Notes: generated by a model from the sequence alone, not told the origin. DNA of 64,000 bases from Gambelia wislizenii (GCA_030847615.1 JAUMIR010000001.1:263561187-263625186); one strand, 5' to 3'. Positions 32,221 to 43,134 are shown, counted from the first letter of the stretch. Made by a program: numbers and translations.

Positions 32221-32593
32221 TAGGGTTGCCAGCTCAGGGTTGTAACAAACCCTCAGTTTCTGGGTCAAAACCTGAGACCTAGGGATCACCCTAGTGATGA
32301 CATTAAGCATTATATATTCAGGGTCCACTACAGTTGTTCACAGCTTGTCATTCAAATACCCCCCCCCCAATATATTTTTCTGTTTAGAAATTAAGACAGA
32401 AATCTTAGCTAAGGATTATGTTCCCAGATCAAGGTGAAGTGAAGGGATTATTCCTTCTCACTTACTTAGGGAGATGGGATGAGGAACTTTCAATCTGTCC
32501 TCCTTGCCTCTAGCCAAACAGTGGATGCAGAACAGAGTGGAGGGTGAACCTGAGAGCAACAATGACTGAAGGGAAAGGAGGAGGCTAACTTTA

Positions 32594-33150
32594 GGACTTT
32601 ATCAGACGAGTCTCTAAAAAAGTTTATTTCCCACCATATTTAAAACCATAACTGTCCTGGCAAAATATCCCTTTTTATCAAATGTTGCCATAATAGCATG
32701 AAAAAGCAGCCCTGTAGTGTTGGTGGGTGCACATGATCTCAACAGTTCTCGCTAGAAGATACAAGTGTGCTTAAAAGTTTTAAAACAACTAAATTAAAAA
32801 ACAAAATGAACACACAAGCACTGAAATACACTTAAAAACTTGCCAGCAAAACAGGGAGGTTCATAAAAAGTATCCCATACCTAGTTTTTGCATTCTCACC
32901 TGGAAGTTTTCTGGCGGGGACCGCCCATTGATGCTGGAATCACTCCAGCAGAATGTGGTGTGGTTTCAGACACTAGCAATTCCATGACAAAAATGCCATG
33001 GCAGATAAATTAATGTCTTGGCCTGTCAATAAAAAAAGAATGCCTTATTCACTGCAGAAGAATGCCATAGCACAATGTCATGCAGAATGGGCACTCTTTC
33101 GCATTCATTGGGCATTATTATGATGCCTTATATGCTGTGTCTGATAAAGT

Positions 33151-33152
<2 letters not shown>
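32594..33152 (-). mobile_element. Non-autonomous DNA transposon, family A copy 3
   Basis: The ends GGACTTTATCAGACGAG and TCTGATAAAGTCC are inverted. The interior AAGTTTATTTCCCACCATAT and CCCATTGATGCTGGAATC are the reverse-complement counterparts of blocks in 10824-11433. TTA precedes the left end; the right flank has become a GT repeat, so the duplication cannot be read. It is nested inside 32221-33395. Confidence 0.75.
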
Positions 33153-33185
<33 letters not shown>

Positions 33186-33196
33186 AGAGAGAGAGA
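33153..33196 (+). repeat. (GT)n(GA)n microsatellite
   Basis: About 13 GT units followed by a short AG/GA run, placed directly at the right end of the family A transposon. Confidence 0.95.
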
Positions 33197-33404
33197 CTTT
33201 GCAAACTGCTGCATCATATCTATTAAGCCTTGCAAATTATAGCAAGCTGTTTCTCTACTAGTTTTGCTGGAGCTCTTTCCTCTTGCCTGGAGTTGAGTCC
33301 ACAAAAACTGGAGCATATGCACTTTTATCTCCCACCTGGAGATGACCCACAAAAACTGGAGACTTGGGACCAGGCCTTGAGATCTGGCAGCCCTAACTGA
33401 AAAC

Positions 33405-33845
33405 AACCGTTGTTGTTAACTGCCATAAAGTTGACTGACTTATGGCAACCCTATGAATGAGAGACCTCCAAGTCCCCTGTCATCAACAGCCCTGCTCAGG
33501 TTTTGCAGATTGAGGGCTGTGGCTTCTTTGATTGAGTCTATCCATCTGGAATGCAGTCTTCCTCTTTTCCTACTATCTTCTACCTTACCAAGCATTATTA
33601 TCTTTTCTAGTGAGTCATGTCTTCTCAGGATATGTCAAAAGTCTCAGTTTAGTCATCTGGGCTTATAGGGGAAGTTCGGGCTTGATTAGCTCTAGGACCC
33701 ATTGATTTGTCTTTTTAGGAGTCCACAGTATCCATAGAACTCCAGCACCACAGTTCAAATGAGTTGATTTTCTTCCTGTCAGCTTTCTTCATTGTCCAGC
33801 TTTCACAACCATGCACTTATCACACAACAAAAAGTACACTTTTGT
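33405..33845 (-). mobile_element. RTE-BovB LINE 3' end, diverged
   Basis: On the plus strand it begins GTTGTTGTTAACTGCCATAA and GTTGACTGACTTATGGCAAC, the complement of the BovB tail. The part TTTGATTGAGTCTATCCATC is the complement of the segment GATAGACTCAATCAAAGAAG at 55600, and AGCATTATTATCTTTTCTAG parallels 55530. Stops and indels abolish the reading frame. The left end fits the BovB 3' terminus; the right end is the truncation, next to an L1 fragment. Confidence 0.85.
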
Positions 33846-34353
33846 CCAGCTTTACTCTTGTTGTCCATTTTCGTTGGTTTGAATCATCAGCTGAAAGACA
33901 AAAAACTGCTCACATTCCTATTCACCACTGCCAGAATGGAGATTGCACCACATTAGATGCCTGGGGACCTTTCCATAAAAAACTGGTGGACTAGATTTTG
34001 GAACTTCTGGCTATTGGAGAAATTATCCTATAATCTGAAAGCATCCAGAGGACAAAAGACACACAACAACTTTTTGGAGGAGTGGATGCCTTTTATTGAC
34101 TATGCTAATGCAAATAAACACTCTGTGTAACCTCCAAAGGATCATTTTACTTTTGGAAAGATGTACCTTCAGTGGACACATCTTCTCCCAGCATGAACCC
34201 CTTTCCTGATGAGACTGGGCTTGCCTTGTCTCCATCTGACTCTTTGCAGTTCTTATGCTAGATGTGACCCGATGTTGTTGTTAGTGACATTTGTCTTGTT
34301 TTGTTCATTGGAAAACTATATAAAAAATATATAAAAACTATATAAAAAAGAAA
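33846..34353 (+). mobile_element. LINE-1 3' end (ORF2 C-terminus and tail)
   Basis: The translation across 33890-34130 with breaks gives TTARMEIAPH, then FWNFWLLEKLSYNLKASRGQ, then FLEEWMPFIDYANANK. This follows the L1 ORF2 C-terminal pattern (an ARxxIA block, then an EMxKLT block, then a W-P-F/Y-L-Y block). An A-rich tail lies at about 34316-34353. It is 5'-truncated and broken by stops. It meets the oppositely oriented BovB fragment at about 33845. Confidence 0.6.
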
Positions 34354-34869
34354 TTGGAAATATGGTGGCAGGACAGTCCTAACTTTAGGATTCAATAGAG
34401 GGCCTGAAATAGGCAACAATCTGAAAATGTTTCCTCTGCCAGTTCACTGCCATGAGAAAAGATTACCGTATCTTTGACAGCACAGTTGTTGAAGAGATGG
34501 AGGAGGGTTGAAACTGCAAGGGGAAAAAAATGCTACCCTGGAATCTCAAAATGGATTTTGTTTTATCAATTTCTGATCCAGAAATGGGCCAAAAATGTGG
34601 AACTGCCAGCTCCAGGAGGGAATCCAGTTCAAGCAAATCCCATAATTATCCATAATTTTACCTCTCTGCTGTTTATTTTAACACATGGCTACTGAATGAC
34701 CATGGCATAAAATGGGCATTTACGATTCTATTCCCTGGACTGATTTAGAAGCAGTTCTGAATACCACAGCATGTTCTCCAGAATATGCTCCTTTATTAGC
34801 AACACTCATCAATATTTCAAGGGCTTTGGTTAGCCTTGCAGATTACAACAAGGATAACATCGACTATTT
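34354..34869. other. No recognised gene
   Basis: Unassigned sequence. Confidence 0.4.
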
Positions 34870-35288
34870 TACTTATTTTTATGCATGTATGTATTTTTTA
34901 TAAGTATTTCTAGCCCAGATGTCAGGGCAGGTTCCAATCAATGAAACAACTGTATGACAATCTAAAACAACTTAAACAGCTTAAAACAATTTAAAATCAA
35001 TTCAACATTCAGGTTAAATCCAGAAGTTTTTTTTAAAAAAGGCTGAAAAACAAGCCATGATCTCATTAGGTCCCAAACACTTGGATGAACAGCCAATTTT
35101 TAACTTGTTACCAAAATGAGGCCAACGTTGTACAGTACCAATTGGGTCTCCAAGGGGAAGGCATTCCTCCTTCCTTGGTACTGATGAAACTTCTTTTGTA
35201 GATGTTTCTCCAGAAATTGCCAGTGTGCATGAATGGCCAGGGGAAGATATGTACTCTCCCAGTTTGGTGAGATAACTTACATCCCCAC
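34870..35288 (-). mobile_element. LINE/SINE 3' fragment with AT-rich tail
   Basis: On the plus strand TCTAGCCCAGATGTCAGGGC and a run of AAACAACTTAAACAGC-type repeats resemble the tail region at 12933 and 48321. It is followed by a unique body with GCATTCCTCCTTCCTTGG. Clade not assigned. Confidence 0.4.
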
Positions 35289-35446
35289 AAGTAAGCAAAG
35301 GGATCTTATAGCACCGTTGAGACTAACTGAGAGAAAAAAAATTAGCATAGGCTTTCATAGACTTAGTCTACTTCCTCAGATGCTTATGCTACAATTTTTT
35401 CTCTCGCAGTTAGTCTCAAAGGTGCTACAAGATCCCCTTACTTATT
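35289..35446. mobile_element. Hairpin repeat, about 158 bp
   Basis: The left arm GGATCTTATAGCACCGTTGA, then GACTAACTGAGAGAAAAAAA, pairs with the right arm TTTTTTCTCTCGCAGTTAGT, then GGTGCTACAAGATCC. The centre has TTTCATAGACTTAGTCTACT. A half-copy is at 11503-11600. The sequence class is common in reptiles; no target duplication can be read. Confidence 0.7.
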
Positions 35447-35760
35447 GATATTCCAAACTAACATGACTATGTTTCTGAATTCTGTCCCCACAGGGTGTGG
35501 AATATGCACCTTCCTATGAGATATTCATGTCTGCTCACTTGGAATGACTTAGAAGAATAAGGAAAGGCACTACTAGGATTTACAGATCTCAGATCCTAGC
35601 CCTGACTTTCAGGACTTGGCCACTCTTCTCCAGTCTCCACGTAAGGGAAGGACTCTTGGAGTGAGAGAACTGCCTTGAAAAGTGTGTGTGTGTGTGTGTG
35701 TGTGTGTATTTTGCTCTGGGTCTTTTTTTAAAAAAAAATGGTATGCTTAATGTAACATGC
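35447..35760. other. No gene; (GT)n at 35683-35707
   Basis: A perfect GT microsatellite of about 12 units; the rest is unassigned. Confidence 0.6.
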
Positions 35761-35996
35761 TTCATGACATCACCAGGGGCTGTTCATTGTAGCATCAAAT
35801 AACTGATTTTATTTTAAGTGTTTGTTTTAAATTGTTTAAATATTGTGAATAGTTTGATGTTCACTTTTTGTATGTTTTTAGCTGCATTGTACATGTTTTA
35901 AATTGTAAAACTCCTTGAATCCCAATTTTGGGGCAAAAGTTGGGATAAAAACAATAGCAGCAGCAGCTATAACAACAACAACAACAACAATAACAA
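35761..35996 (+). mobile_element. LINE/SINE tail with (AAC)n
   Basis: It has TAAAACTCCTTGAATCCCAA and GGCAAAAGTTGGGATAAAAA followed by CAGCAGCAGC and an AAC repeat, the same plan as the tail at 36965-37142. Confidence 0.5.
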
Positions 35997-36047
35997 GAAC
36001 CTTGTAGTACTGCTAGTGCCCACACCCATGACATCATAAGTCTCTAA

Positions 36048-36269
36048 GGCTGCTGCCACACTGCAGAAATAATGTAGTTTAACACTGCTTTAACTATCAT
36101 GGCTCCATCCTATGGAATCATGGCATTTGTCGTTTGTTGTGGCACCAGAGCTCTCAGACAAAGAAGATGAACTATCTCACAAAACCACAGATCCCAGAAT
36201 TCTGTAGCATTGAGCCATGACAGTTAAAGTGGTATCAAACAGCATTATTTCTACATTGTGGCAGCAGAT
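36048..36269. mobile_element. Palindromic MITE, family E copy 1
   Basis: The ends GGCTGCTGCCACACTGCAGA and CTACATTGTGGCAGCAG are inverted. The interior TTTAACTATCATGGCTCC and GAGCCATGACAGTTAAAG pair as well. It is about 222 bp. Left flank TAA and right flank TTT do not match, unlike copy 2. Confidence 0.8.
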
Positions 36270-36964
36270 TTTGGCCCTCAAATTTCAGGGACTGGGATAG
36301 ACCTGACCTTGCAACCCTATGAGCTATCCAATCTCTTCTCTCACCACTGGAGATTATCTGGTAATTCCAATGGGAACTAAACAATGTTTAAACAGTGTTC
36401 ACTATTTCTGGAACAAAACAAGACCAATGCCATTGAGAGTATAAAAGATAACATTGTTCTCCACACTGAGACATATTTTCCATCACTGGTATGGCAAAGC
36501 TCCTTTAAGAGAAAAAGCGAGGGCACTCACAGTCATACAGCATAATATATTTGATGCTGATACCTTAGCGATAGCATGGAGAGCATGTACTGAGAATAAT
36601 GATCTTGTTGACATATGGAGCTGAAAGAGGCAGACTGGCAATATCTCTGCAGATTGCGCTAAAGGTTTGATTTCATGCCTGCCTGCACCACCTTTTATGC
36701 TTCTGAGGCATGGCAGTTGCAGCCATTAAAATTGTTAACTCATTAAAATGAATTTCTTTCATGGCTGTCAATGCAAGTTTCTGAGACAAAGGTGGGCAAA
36801 CCAGAGGAACAAATGGGTTTTCGCAGGGCCAAGGAGGTAGTTTCCGAGACACAGATTCAGTATATAACAAGGGATTTGAACAGAGAAGCATAATCTAGTC
36901 CAAAATGTATGAAGTCTTCACTCTAGGAGTGAAGGTTTCAATATATTTCCTAATGTCTCCATGT
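36270..36964. other. No recognised gene
   Basis: Unassigned sequence without motifs. Confidence 0.4.
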
Positions 36965-37142
36965 CTTCATAGTATTTTTAATTCATGTGTTTTTAACTAT
37001 ATTTTTATAATGGGTAATTTAATGTAATTCTTTTTAACTTTTGTGAATTGTGATGTTTGGGATGTATTTTTTTAATTATTGTAAGCCGCCTTGAATTCCA
37101 TCTTGGGAGAAAGGCAGGATATAAATCCAATAAATAAATAAA
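36965..37142 (+). mobile_element. LINE/SINE 3' tail
   Basis: It ends GTAAGCCGCCTTGAATTCCA, then TTGGGAGAAAGGCAGGATAT and an AATA-rich tail. This tail is widespread in squamates; the parent family is not assigned here. Confidence 0.55.
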
Positions 37143-37556
37143 ATTTCAGATGCTTCATTTCATTAGGACAGTGAATAGAATTGAAGTCCCAGTGTTCCAG
37201 TTGGGAGTATTCATTAGTTAGTTGACCATCTATTTAGTATGAACAGATTAATCACAACAGTGACACCTTGATTTTACTGAAAGGCATAAAATTGGAAATG
37301 TGAGAGATCATTGCGTATCATACAACAATTTCTGAATGCTACAAAGAAAGGTGAAAAGCTCTTTACACATTGGATTTATAGCAATTCATGCCACAAGATA
37401 AATGAAATGAATACAGGGTAAAGATGAAAATTATATTCATAATTATGAAATTATGAAGAGTCAAAAGAAAAGTGTTTCCAGATAGTCAAAACCCTATAAG
37501 TAAGCATAATAGGCCAGAAAAAGTTTTCCTTCAAGTATTATGAGGTCTCCCTCTCC
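37143..37556. other. No recognised gene
   Basis: Unassigned, AT-rich, directly upstream of the LINE leader. Confidence 0.4.
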
Positions 37557-37975
37557 ATTGACGCCCCCTTGTCATGGGAGAGAGGGTTGCGTACCCTAAT
37601 GATGTTTTGAGCTATGCTGGCGGTGGCACAATAGCCACCGGTAGGGTCTCCCATGCCAGACAGGTCAAAACCGAAGGGTCTGACAAAGAGCGTCAAAGGG
37701 CAGGATGGGCTCTCTAGCCTTATGGCAACTGTCCTAGGAGAAGGAAAACTCTAATCCCAAACCCGGGCAGATGGTGCTCGTCCAACCCTGTAAGGTCAAC
37801 CATCTAAGAGAAGGAAACTCTAATCAAACCTACGGCCCGAGGACCTCACTGCTATGTCCATGCTTGCAAGGCCACGGCAGATGAACCTTTGGTTTAAAGG
37901 GTGAGCCCAGTTCTGTGCACGCTGCGCTCCACCAGAAAAATCCATTGCACAGGCTCGAAAGACAAATCCAATTCC

Positions 37976-38007
<32 letters not shown>

Positions 38008-38372
38008 ACCCTGTAGCGATAGGTGAGGGACGAAACAGCAAGTGTTAAGATGCACTGGAAGCTGCAGACCCAACCCTGTATGCAGGCGGTTCAGGACTTT
38101 GGTCGCTCAAGGCTGACCCGGGAGATGACAGTCTTGTTCGGCAGCATCCTGAACGACCAAGCAGCCTTTTTTAAGGAGAGCATTGCTTGCTCCATATGGA
38201 GAGGGGCCTAGAGAAGGTGGCCTAACGAAAGCTCATCCCCAACTATCTGGTTGGCTAGCCGTGGCCAACGGGAATCTTCTGATGCGGTCAAACCAAGGCA
38301 AAGAAACAAAGGCACACACCGGCCTCCAAAGGTGTAAATAAACTGACGCTTGCATGTTGGAACATCAGAACC
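37557..38372 (+). other. LINE 5' leader
   Basis: GC-richer than its surroundings, with GGGTCTCCCATGCCAGACAG, GAGAAGGAAAACTCTAATCC repeated as GAGAAGGAAACTCTAATC, and an AAAAC run near 37981-38005. No protein domain is seen. The stretch ends with ACTGACGCTTGCATGTTGGA, which is read into the start of the endonuclease (LACWNIRTMRD), so coding begins slightly before 38373. Confidence 0.6.
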
Positions 38373-39473
38373 ATGCGAGACTCTGTAGATAGTGGACGGC
38401 CTGAGTGTTGTTCTGCTCTAATAGCCCATGAACTATCAAGGCTTAATATTGACATCACTGTTCTTAGTGAAGTTCATCTCCATGAGGAAGGCAGCCTTAA
38501 AGAACACGGAGCCGGCTACACACTTTACTGGTCTGGCAAACCCAAAACTGAAAAACATCTTTCAGGGGTAGGCTTCATGATTAAAAACTCCATTGCCTCC
38601 AAACTCGAAACCTTGCCAACAGGACACTCTGATCGCATTATTTCCTTAAGCCTCCCATATGTTGTTGTCTTTAGTATATATGTCCCAACTATGCAAGCCG
38701 ACCCTGTAGAGAAAGAAAAATTCTACACAGACCTACGCCACCTCATACAAAAAGTCCCTGTAGAAGATAAAATTATTATCCTTGGTGACTTCAATGCCAG
38801 AGTAGGAAAGAACTCCGAAGCCTGGAAAGGTGTCTTAGGCAAGCATGGTGTTGGAAATTGCAATGATAACGGACGCCTCCTGCTAGAGTTCTGTGCAGAA
38901 CAACAGCTGACTATTACAAACACTATCTTTCAGCAGAAAGACAGCTTGAAAACAACCTGGATGCATCCCCGATCCAAACATTGGCACCTCATTGACTATG
39001 TTCTAGTCCGCCAGAGAAACATTCGCGATATCTGTCATACTCGAGTGATGCCCAGTGCAGAATGCCAGACAGATCATTGTCTCGTCAGATGTAAACTACA
39101 TCTTCATCATAAGTTCAAACCTAAGAGGGGTGGCACCTTAAAGAAGAGACGCCTAGTCAACAATCTTCAACAAGCTACCATGAGAGACAACTTCCAGGCA
39201 AACCTGCAAACAAAACTTGAAGACCATCCTACAGATCCTTCTCCTACAGTGCTTTGGCAACATATCAAAAACAGTATCCTACAGTCTGCGGAAGAATCCC
39301 TCAGGTTTTCCCACAGGAAAAATCAAGAGTGGTTTGGTGAAAACAACCAAGAGATCCAGGAGCTGTTGGCAAAGAAAAGAAATGCTCACCCGGCATACCT
39401 CGCCCAGCCAACTTGCCATGTAAGAAAAGCAGCTTTCCGTCTCACATGTAGTAAACTTCAACAAAAATTCTGA
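38340..39473 (+). pseudogene. LINE ORF: APE-type endonuclease domain
   Basis: The frame begins before the ATG at 38373, because LACWNIRTM immediately upstream is the conserved first strand of the APE fold. Motifs: CWNIRT (metal-binding Asn), LSEVHLHEEG (catalytic Glu region), YVPTMQAD, ILGDFNARVG near 38780 (Asp-Phe-Asn), and TDHCLVRCKL near 39070 (the SDH-equivalent ending the domain). This nuclease would nick genomic DNA to prime reverse transcription. The frame ends at TGA 39471-39473, in a position where CGA would give Arg (a CpG-decay stop). It continues in the same frame for a short distance, then shifts before the reverse transcriptase. Confidence 0.88.
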
Positions 39474-39724
39474 GAGATGCAGAACAAGTGGTGGATCAAT
39501 ATAGCAGAAAAGACACAATGCTGTGCAGATCTGGGGGATTCTAGGGGATTCTATGAAGCTCTTAAAGTAGTGTTTGGACTACTTATCAGGTCCAAAGCTC
39601 CTTATACAGTACAGATGGTCAAACATTAATTACTGATAAAGCCTCCATCCTGAATCAATGGGCTGAACACCTTCAAAGTCTCTTTAGTGCCAACCGAGTA
39701 GTCCAAGGCTCAGCTATCCAACAT

Positions 39725-40561
39725 ATGATACAAAAACTGATGAAAAATGAATTGGACATAGCTCCCACTTTGGAAGAGACCCTTAAGGCCATACAGCAGA
39801 TGAAAAATGGCAAGGCAGCTGGGATTGATGGAATCCCACCTGAAGTTTGGAAACACAGAGGTCATGTACTCCATGCTAAATTCCACAAACTCCTTGTGAA
39901 TTGCTGGGAAAAAGGGGAACTGCCATCAGATCTCCGAGATGCAGTCATCATCACCTTGTACAAGAAAAAAGGAGCAAAATCTGATTGCTCAAACTATCGA
40001 AGCATAAGACTGTTCTCTATTGCTGGAAAAAACCTTGCAAGGATACTCCTGAACAGATTAGTTCCTGCCATTGCTGAAGAACTTTTTCCTGAAAGCCAAT
40101 GTGGCTTCAGAGCCAATAGAAGTACTACAGATATGGTATTTGCCCTTAGACAACTGCAAGAGAAATATAGAGAGCAGAACAAGGGTCTCTATGTAACATT
40201 TGTCGACCTCACCAAAGCCTTCGACACTGTGAGTAGAAAAGGTTTGTGGCAGATCCTGGAAAGACTAGGATGTCCCCCCAAATTCCTTAAAATTATTATC
40301 TTGCTACACAAGGCACAGCATGGTCAAGTCAGATATGGCGATGCTCGTTCAGAGCCCTTTCTAATAACTAATGGAGTGAAGCAAGGTTGTGTTCTTGTGC
40401 CAACTTTATTTACAATCTTCTTCAGCATGATGCTCCAAAGGGCTATGGCAGAGCTCGAAGAAGACAACGGCATCTATATACGTTACCGTACTGATGGTAG
40501 CTTGTTTAACTTAAGCCCTCTGGGGGCTCACACTAAAACTCTAAACTATCTAGTCCATTAG
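39725..40561 (+). pseudogene. LINE ORF: reverse transcriptase fingers and palm
   Basis: Motifs in order: MKNGKAAGIDGIPPEVWK, YKKKGAKSDCSNYRSI, FPESQCGFRANRSTTDM, VDLTKAFDTVSR (near 40203, first catalytic Asp) and GVKQGCVLVPTLF (near 40375). The frame stops at TAG 40559-40561, just before the catalytic box, which follows in the same frame as FTDD where FADD is usual. The true frame also extends upstream of 39725, through GQTLITDKASILNQWAEHLQ, from a frame change near 39600. The protein would copy LINE RNA; this copy is dead. Confidence 0.9.
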
Positions 40562-41379
40562 CTGCTCTTCACTGATGATGCTGCCCTTGTCGCCCACACA
40601 GAAGCAGCTCTGCAGCGCCTAACATCCTGCTTTGCAACAGCTGCAGAGCTGTTTGGGCTGGAAGTCAACCTGAAGAAATCAGAAGTCCTTTACCAGCCTG
40701 CACCACAGGACGAACACCACCATCCCCACATTGCCATAGGCAATTCTGTGCTTAAGTCCATTCAGCAGTTCACCTACCTGGGAAGCATCATCTCCTCAGA
40801 TGCCAAGATTGACAAAGAGATTGATCACAGATTAGCAAAGGCACATAGCGCATTTGGAAGACTTTACAAAAGAGTCTGGAGTAATAAACATCCAAGGCGA
40901 AACACAAAAATCATTGTGTATATAGCGATTGTACTGTCTATTCTCCTTTATGGGTCTGAAACATGGGTCACCTATCGCCACCACTTACGACTCCTCGAAT
41001 ATTGTGTTTACGCACAATCCTAAATATACACTGGACTGACTATGTGACGAATGTTGCTGTCCTTGAGCAAGCAGGGATCACCAGCATTGAGGCCATGATA
41101 TTGAGAACACAGCTGCGCTGGGCAGGGCATGTTTCTAGAATGGAGGACCATTGCCTCCCAAAAATAGTACTGTACGGTGAACTCGCCATGCGTCAGCGTA
41201 TGAGGGGTGCTCCAACAAAGCTATACAAGGACTCCCTGAAACAACATCTCAGGCTCAGCCAAACTGATCACCAACAATGGTCCGCCCTGGCCTCACATCG
41301 GGAGGCATGGAGACACACTATCCACAATGCTGCAGCCTTATTTGAGAACTCACGCCGAACAAGTCTTGAAGAGAAATGA
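40562..41379 (+). pseudogene. LINE ORF: RT catalytic box, thumb and C-terminal region
   Basis: In the same frame as the previous piece: LLFTDDAALVAHTEAALQRL (catalytic box near 40568), FGLEVNLKKSEVLY, FTYLGSIISSDAKIDKEI and LLYGSETWVTYRHHLRLLE. A deletion near 41000 then changes frame; CLRTILNIHWTDYVTNVAVL and RTQLRWAGHVSRMED follow to a TGA at 41377-41379. After that stop the same frame gives CAFCNQTCLSWIGLFSHQRA followed by C, a Cys2-His-Cys zinc-finger-like end. Confidence 0.85.
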
Positions 41380-41542
41380 CAACACAGAAAGAATCACAAC
41401 CTGGAAACATCACCCAAGGAGACCTTCTGCTGTGCCTTCTGCAACCAGACTTGTCTATCTTGGATTGGCCTTTTTAGTCATCAGCGCGCTTGCAGAAATG
41501 CGGGATGAGTCCTTCCTGAATCTTCATTTGGAAAGAAAAGCC

Positions 41543-41605
41543 AGAGAGAGAGAGAGAGATGAGGTCTCAGAGTGTTGCAGAACATCTATCTATCTATCTT
41601 TCTAT
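41543..41605 (+). repeat. (GA)n and (ATCT)n at LINE 3' end
   Basis: AGAGAGAGAGAGAG at about 41543-41557 and ATCTATCTATCT from about 41584. These are probably the LINE tail and its microsatellite expansion. Confidence 0.85.
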
Positions 41606-41628
41606 CTATGTCTAGTTATATTGACTAG

Positions 41629-41952
41629 GGACTTTTTCAGATGGGCTAAAAAACCCCCACAGAGGTTGGGAGGAGTACAGCGCTGTCTAGCTTCCAGCGA
41701 TTAATTTTGCATGACACCGTCATCCTCCCATCCTTCCTCCATGCTGAAGAGACATGAAAGGTGTCGCTTTTCATTGACGGAAACTTCTGTCAATAAAAAG
41801 CAGCGCCTTTCCCATCCCTCCAGCATGGAAGAAGCATAGAGGAAGGACAGGAGGAAGACAGTGTCCTGTGAAATTGATCACTGGGAGTGGGACAGCACCG
41901 TCCTCCTCCCGACCTCTGCAGGGTTGTTTTTTTAGCCCATCTGAAAAAGTCC
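41629..41952. mobile_element. Hairpin MITE, family B copy 3
   Basis: The ends GGACTTTTTCAGATGGGCTA and TAGCCCATCTGAAAAAGTCC are exact inverted copies. Both arms pair across most of the 324 bp (for example AAAACCCCCACAGAGGTTGG against CCGACCTCTGCAGGGTTGTT). The centre has CATTGACGGAAACTTCTGTC and TCAATAAAAAGC. Flanks TAG and TTT do not match. It sits about 25 bp after the LINE tail. Confidence 0.88.
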
Positions 41953-42619
41953 TTTATCCCCACTTTTCTCCTAAGATGAGACCCGAAGTGGGTTTACAAT
42001 AATTTAAATAATTAAATAATTTAAATAATTAAATAATAAACAATAATTATTACAATAATTTAAAACAAGATTAAATTAAAATCTCATTTTACAAAAGTTA
42101 AAAAATTAAACAACAGTATTATATGTTTAAAACCATGGTAAAAAAACCACACATTTAAAACTTTATTGTTCAGTGGAGAATATTGGGGTGGCGGGTTGCA
42201 TAGAAGGCCCATGTTCTGTAAAGAAAAAAATGTTTTGCACCAAAACAAAAACAAACAAAACCCTCTCACTTGTTTTTATCCACAGAATAATTTCCATATA
42301 ACAATTTGGGACATTTGAATGCAGGGAGAATACTGTAGATGAATATAAATTATCTCCTACAGTGGAGAGAAAACTACTGTAATTATTTGTCCTCACATAT
42401 AAAGACAAAATAGTTGAGGACTACATCCTTAATTCAGGGATAGATGAATCTGTCAACTTCAATGCCTTTTATTTGTCCTAAACTATTTTCCCAAACTTAT
42501 ATTCATTTTGAATTACAGTGAAATTGTATATACATCTCTACTAGCATGCATTTCATAGTGGGCATATTTTGTGGGTATATTTTTCCTAATTATGCATATT
42601 TTTGCATGCAATTTTCTTA
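41953..42619. other. LINE/SINE tail piece and AT-rich sequence
   Basis: Positions 41953-42170 resemble the complement of the GCCGCCTTG-type tail (CCCACTTTTCTCCTAAGATG, then GTGGGTTTACAATAATTT) followed by AATAATTTAAATAATT repeats. The rest is unassigned. Confidence 0.45.
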
Positions 42620-42889
42620 GGACTTTATCAGATGCAGCAAAAAAAAAAAAAACAACAACACACACATCAGAAGAACACTACAAGAAAAAAAATGAGTGAC
42701 ATTACCAGACAACGTCATCCTTAGCCCATCAATAAAAAAGGGACACTTTATTCACACCCATGCTACACCCCTGGAATGGCTGAAGGATGCAGGCATCTGC
42801 TAATGTCACCCTTTGTGTTCTTGTAGCATTCTTCTGACATGGTTTGGGACACAGTTTTGTGCCACGTTCCCCCACGTTTGATAAAGTCC
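42620..42889. mobile_element. Non-autonomous DNA transposon, family A copy 4
   Basis: A 270-bp element with ends GGACTTTATCAGATGC and GTTTGATAAAGTCC, flanked by TTA at 42617-42619 and TTA at 42890-42892, a clean 3-bp target duplication. The interior TAGCCCATCAATAAAAAAGG, then TTTATTCACACCC, matches 52029-52339. It is a shorter deletion form of the family. Confidence 0.85.
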
Positions 42890-43134
42890 TTAGTCTTTTT
42901 ATACTAATAATGCATCTGACTGTTACTTTCACTAATAAGAAAGGTCCCTCCTCTGTGTTATGAGTGAGGGCCTTTTCTACTGTGGGACCCTGGTTGTAGA
43001 AAGCCCACCTCTTGGAGCTCCAGTTGGTGCCAACACTGGTGTTATTTCAGTACCAGGTAAAACATAGATACAGACTTTAGGGCCTCATTGATTTCTTCCA
43101 AACCTGCAAATGAGCATGGTTTTTAACCATCTTA

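Larger units (their letters stand above)
32221..33395. mobile_element. hAT-like non-autonomous element, interrupted
   Basis: The ends are TAGGGTTGCCAGCTCAGG and AGATCTGGCAGCCCTA, inverted. Internal CAAAAACTGGAGACTTGGGA and related CACAAAAACTGGAGCATATG blocks repeat near the right end. A family A transposon is inserted at 32594-33152, so the host element is about 616 bp on its own. TAGGGTTGCCAG-type ends are known for hAT-group MITEs, but no 8-bp duplication can be confirmed here. Confidence 0.55.
37557..41605 (+). mobile_element. APE-type LINE, nearly full length, degraded
   Basis: Order: leader (about 37557-38372), apurinic-type endonuclease (38373-39473), linker, reverse transcriptase (39725-41023 with breaks), C-terminal part ending in a zinc-finger-like motif (to about 41500), and a tail running into GA and ATCT repeats (41543-41605). 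Short simple-repeat tails are usual for RTE-related LINEs. The clade is uncertain: it is clearly neither CR1 nor the BovB present elsewhere, and may be RTE-X-like. The copy has at least three premature stops and two frame changes, so it cannot move. Confidence 0.88.
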
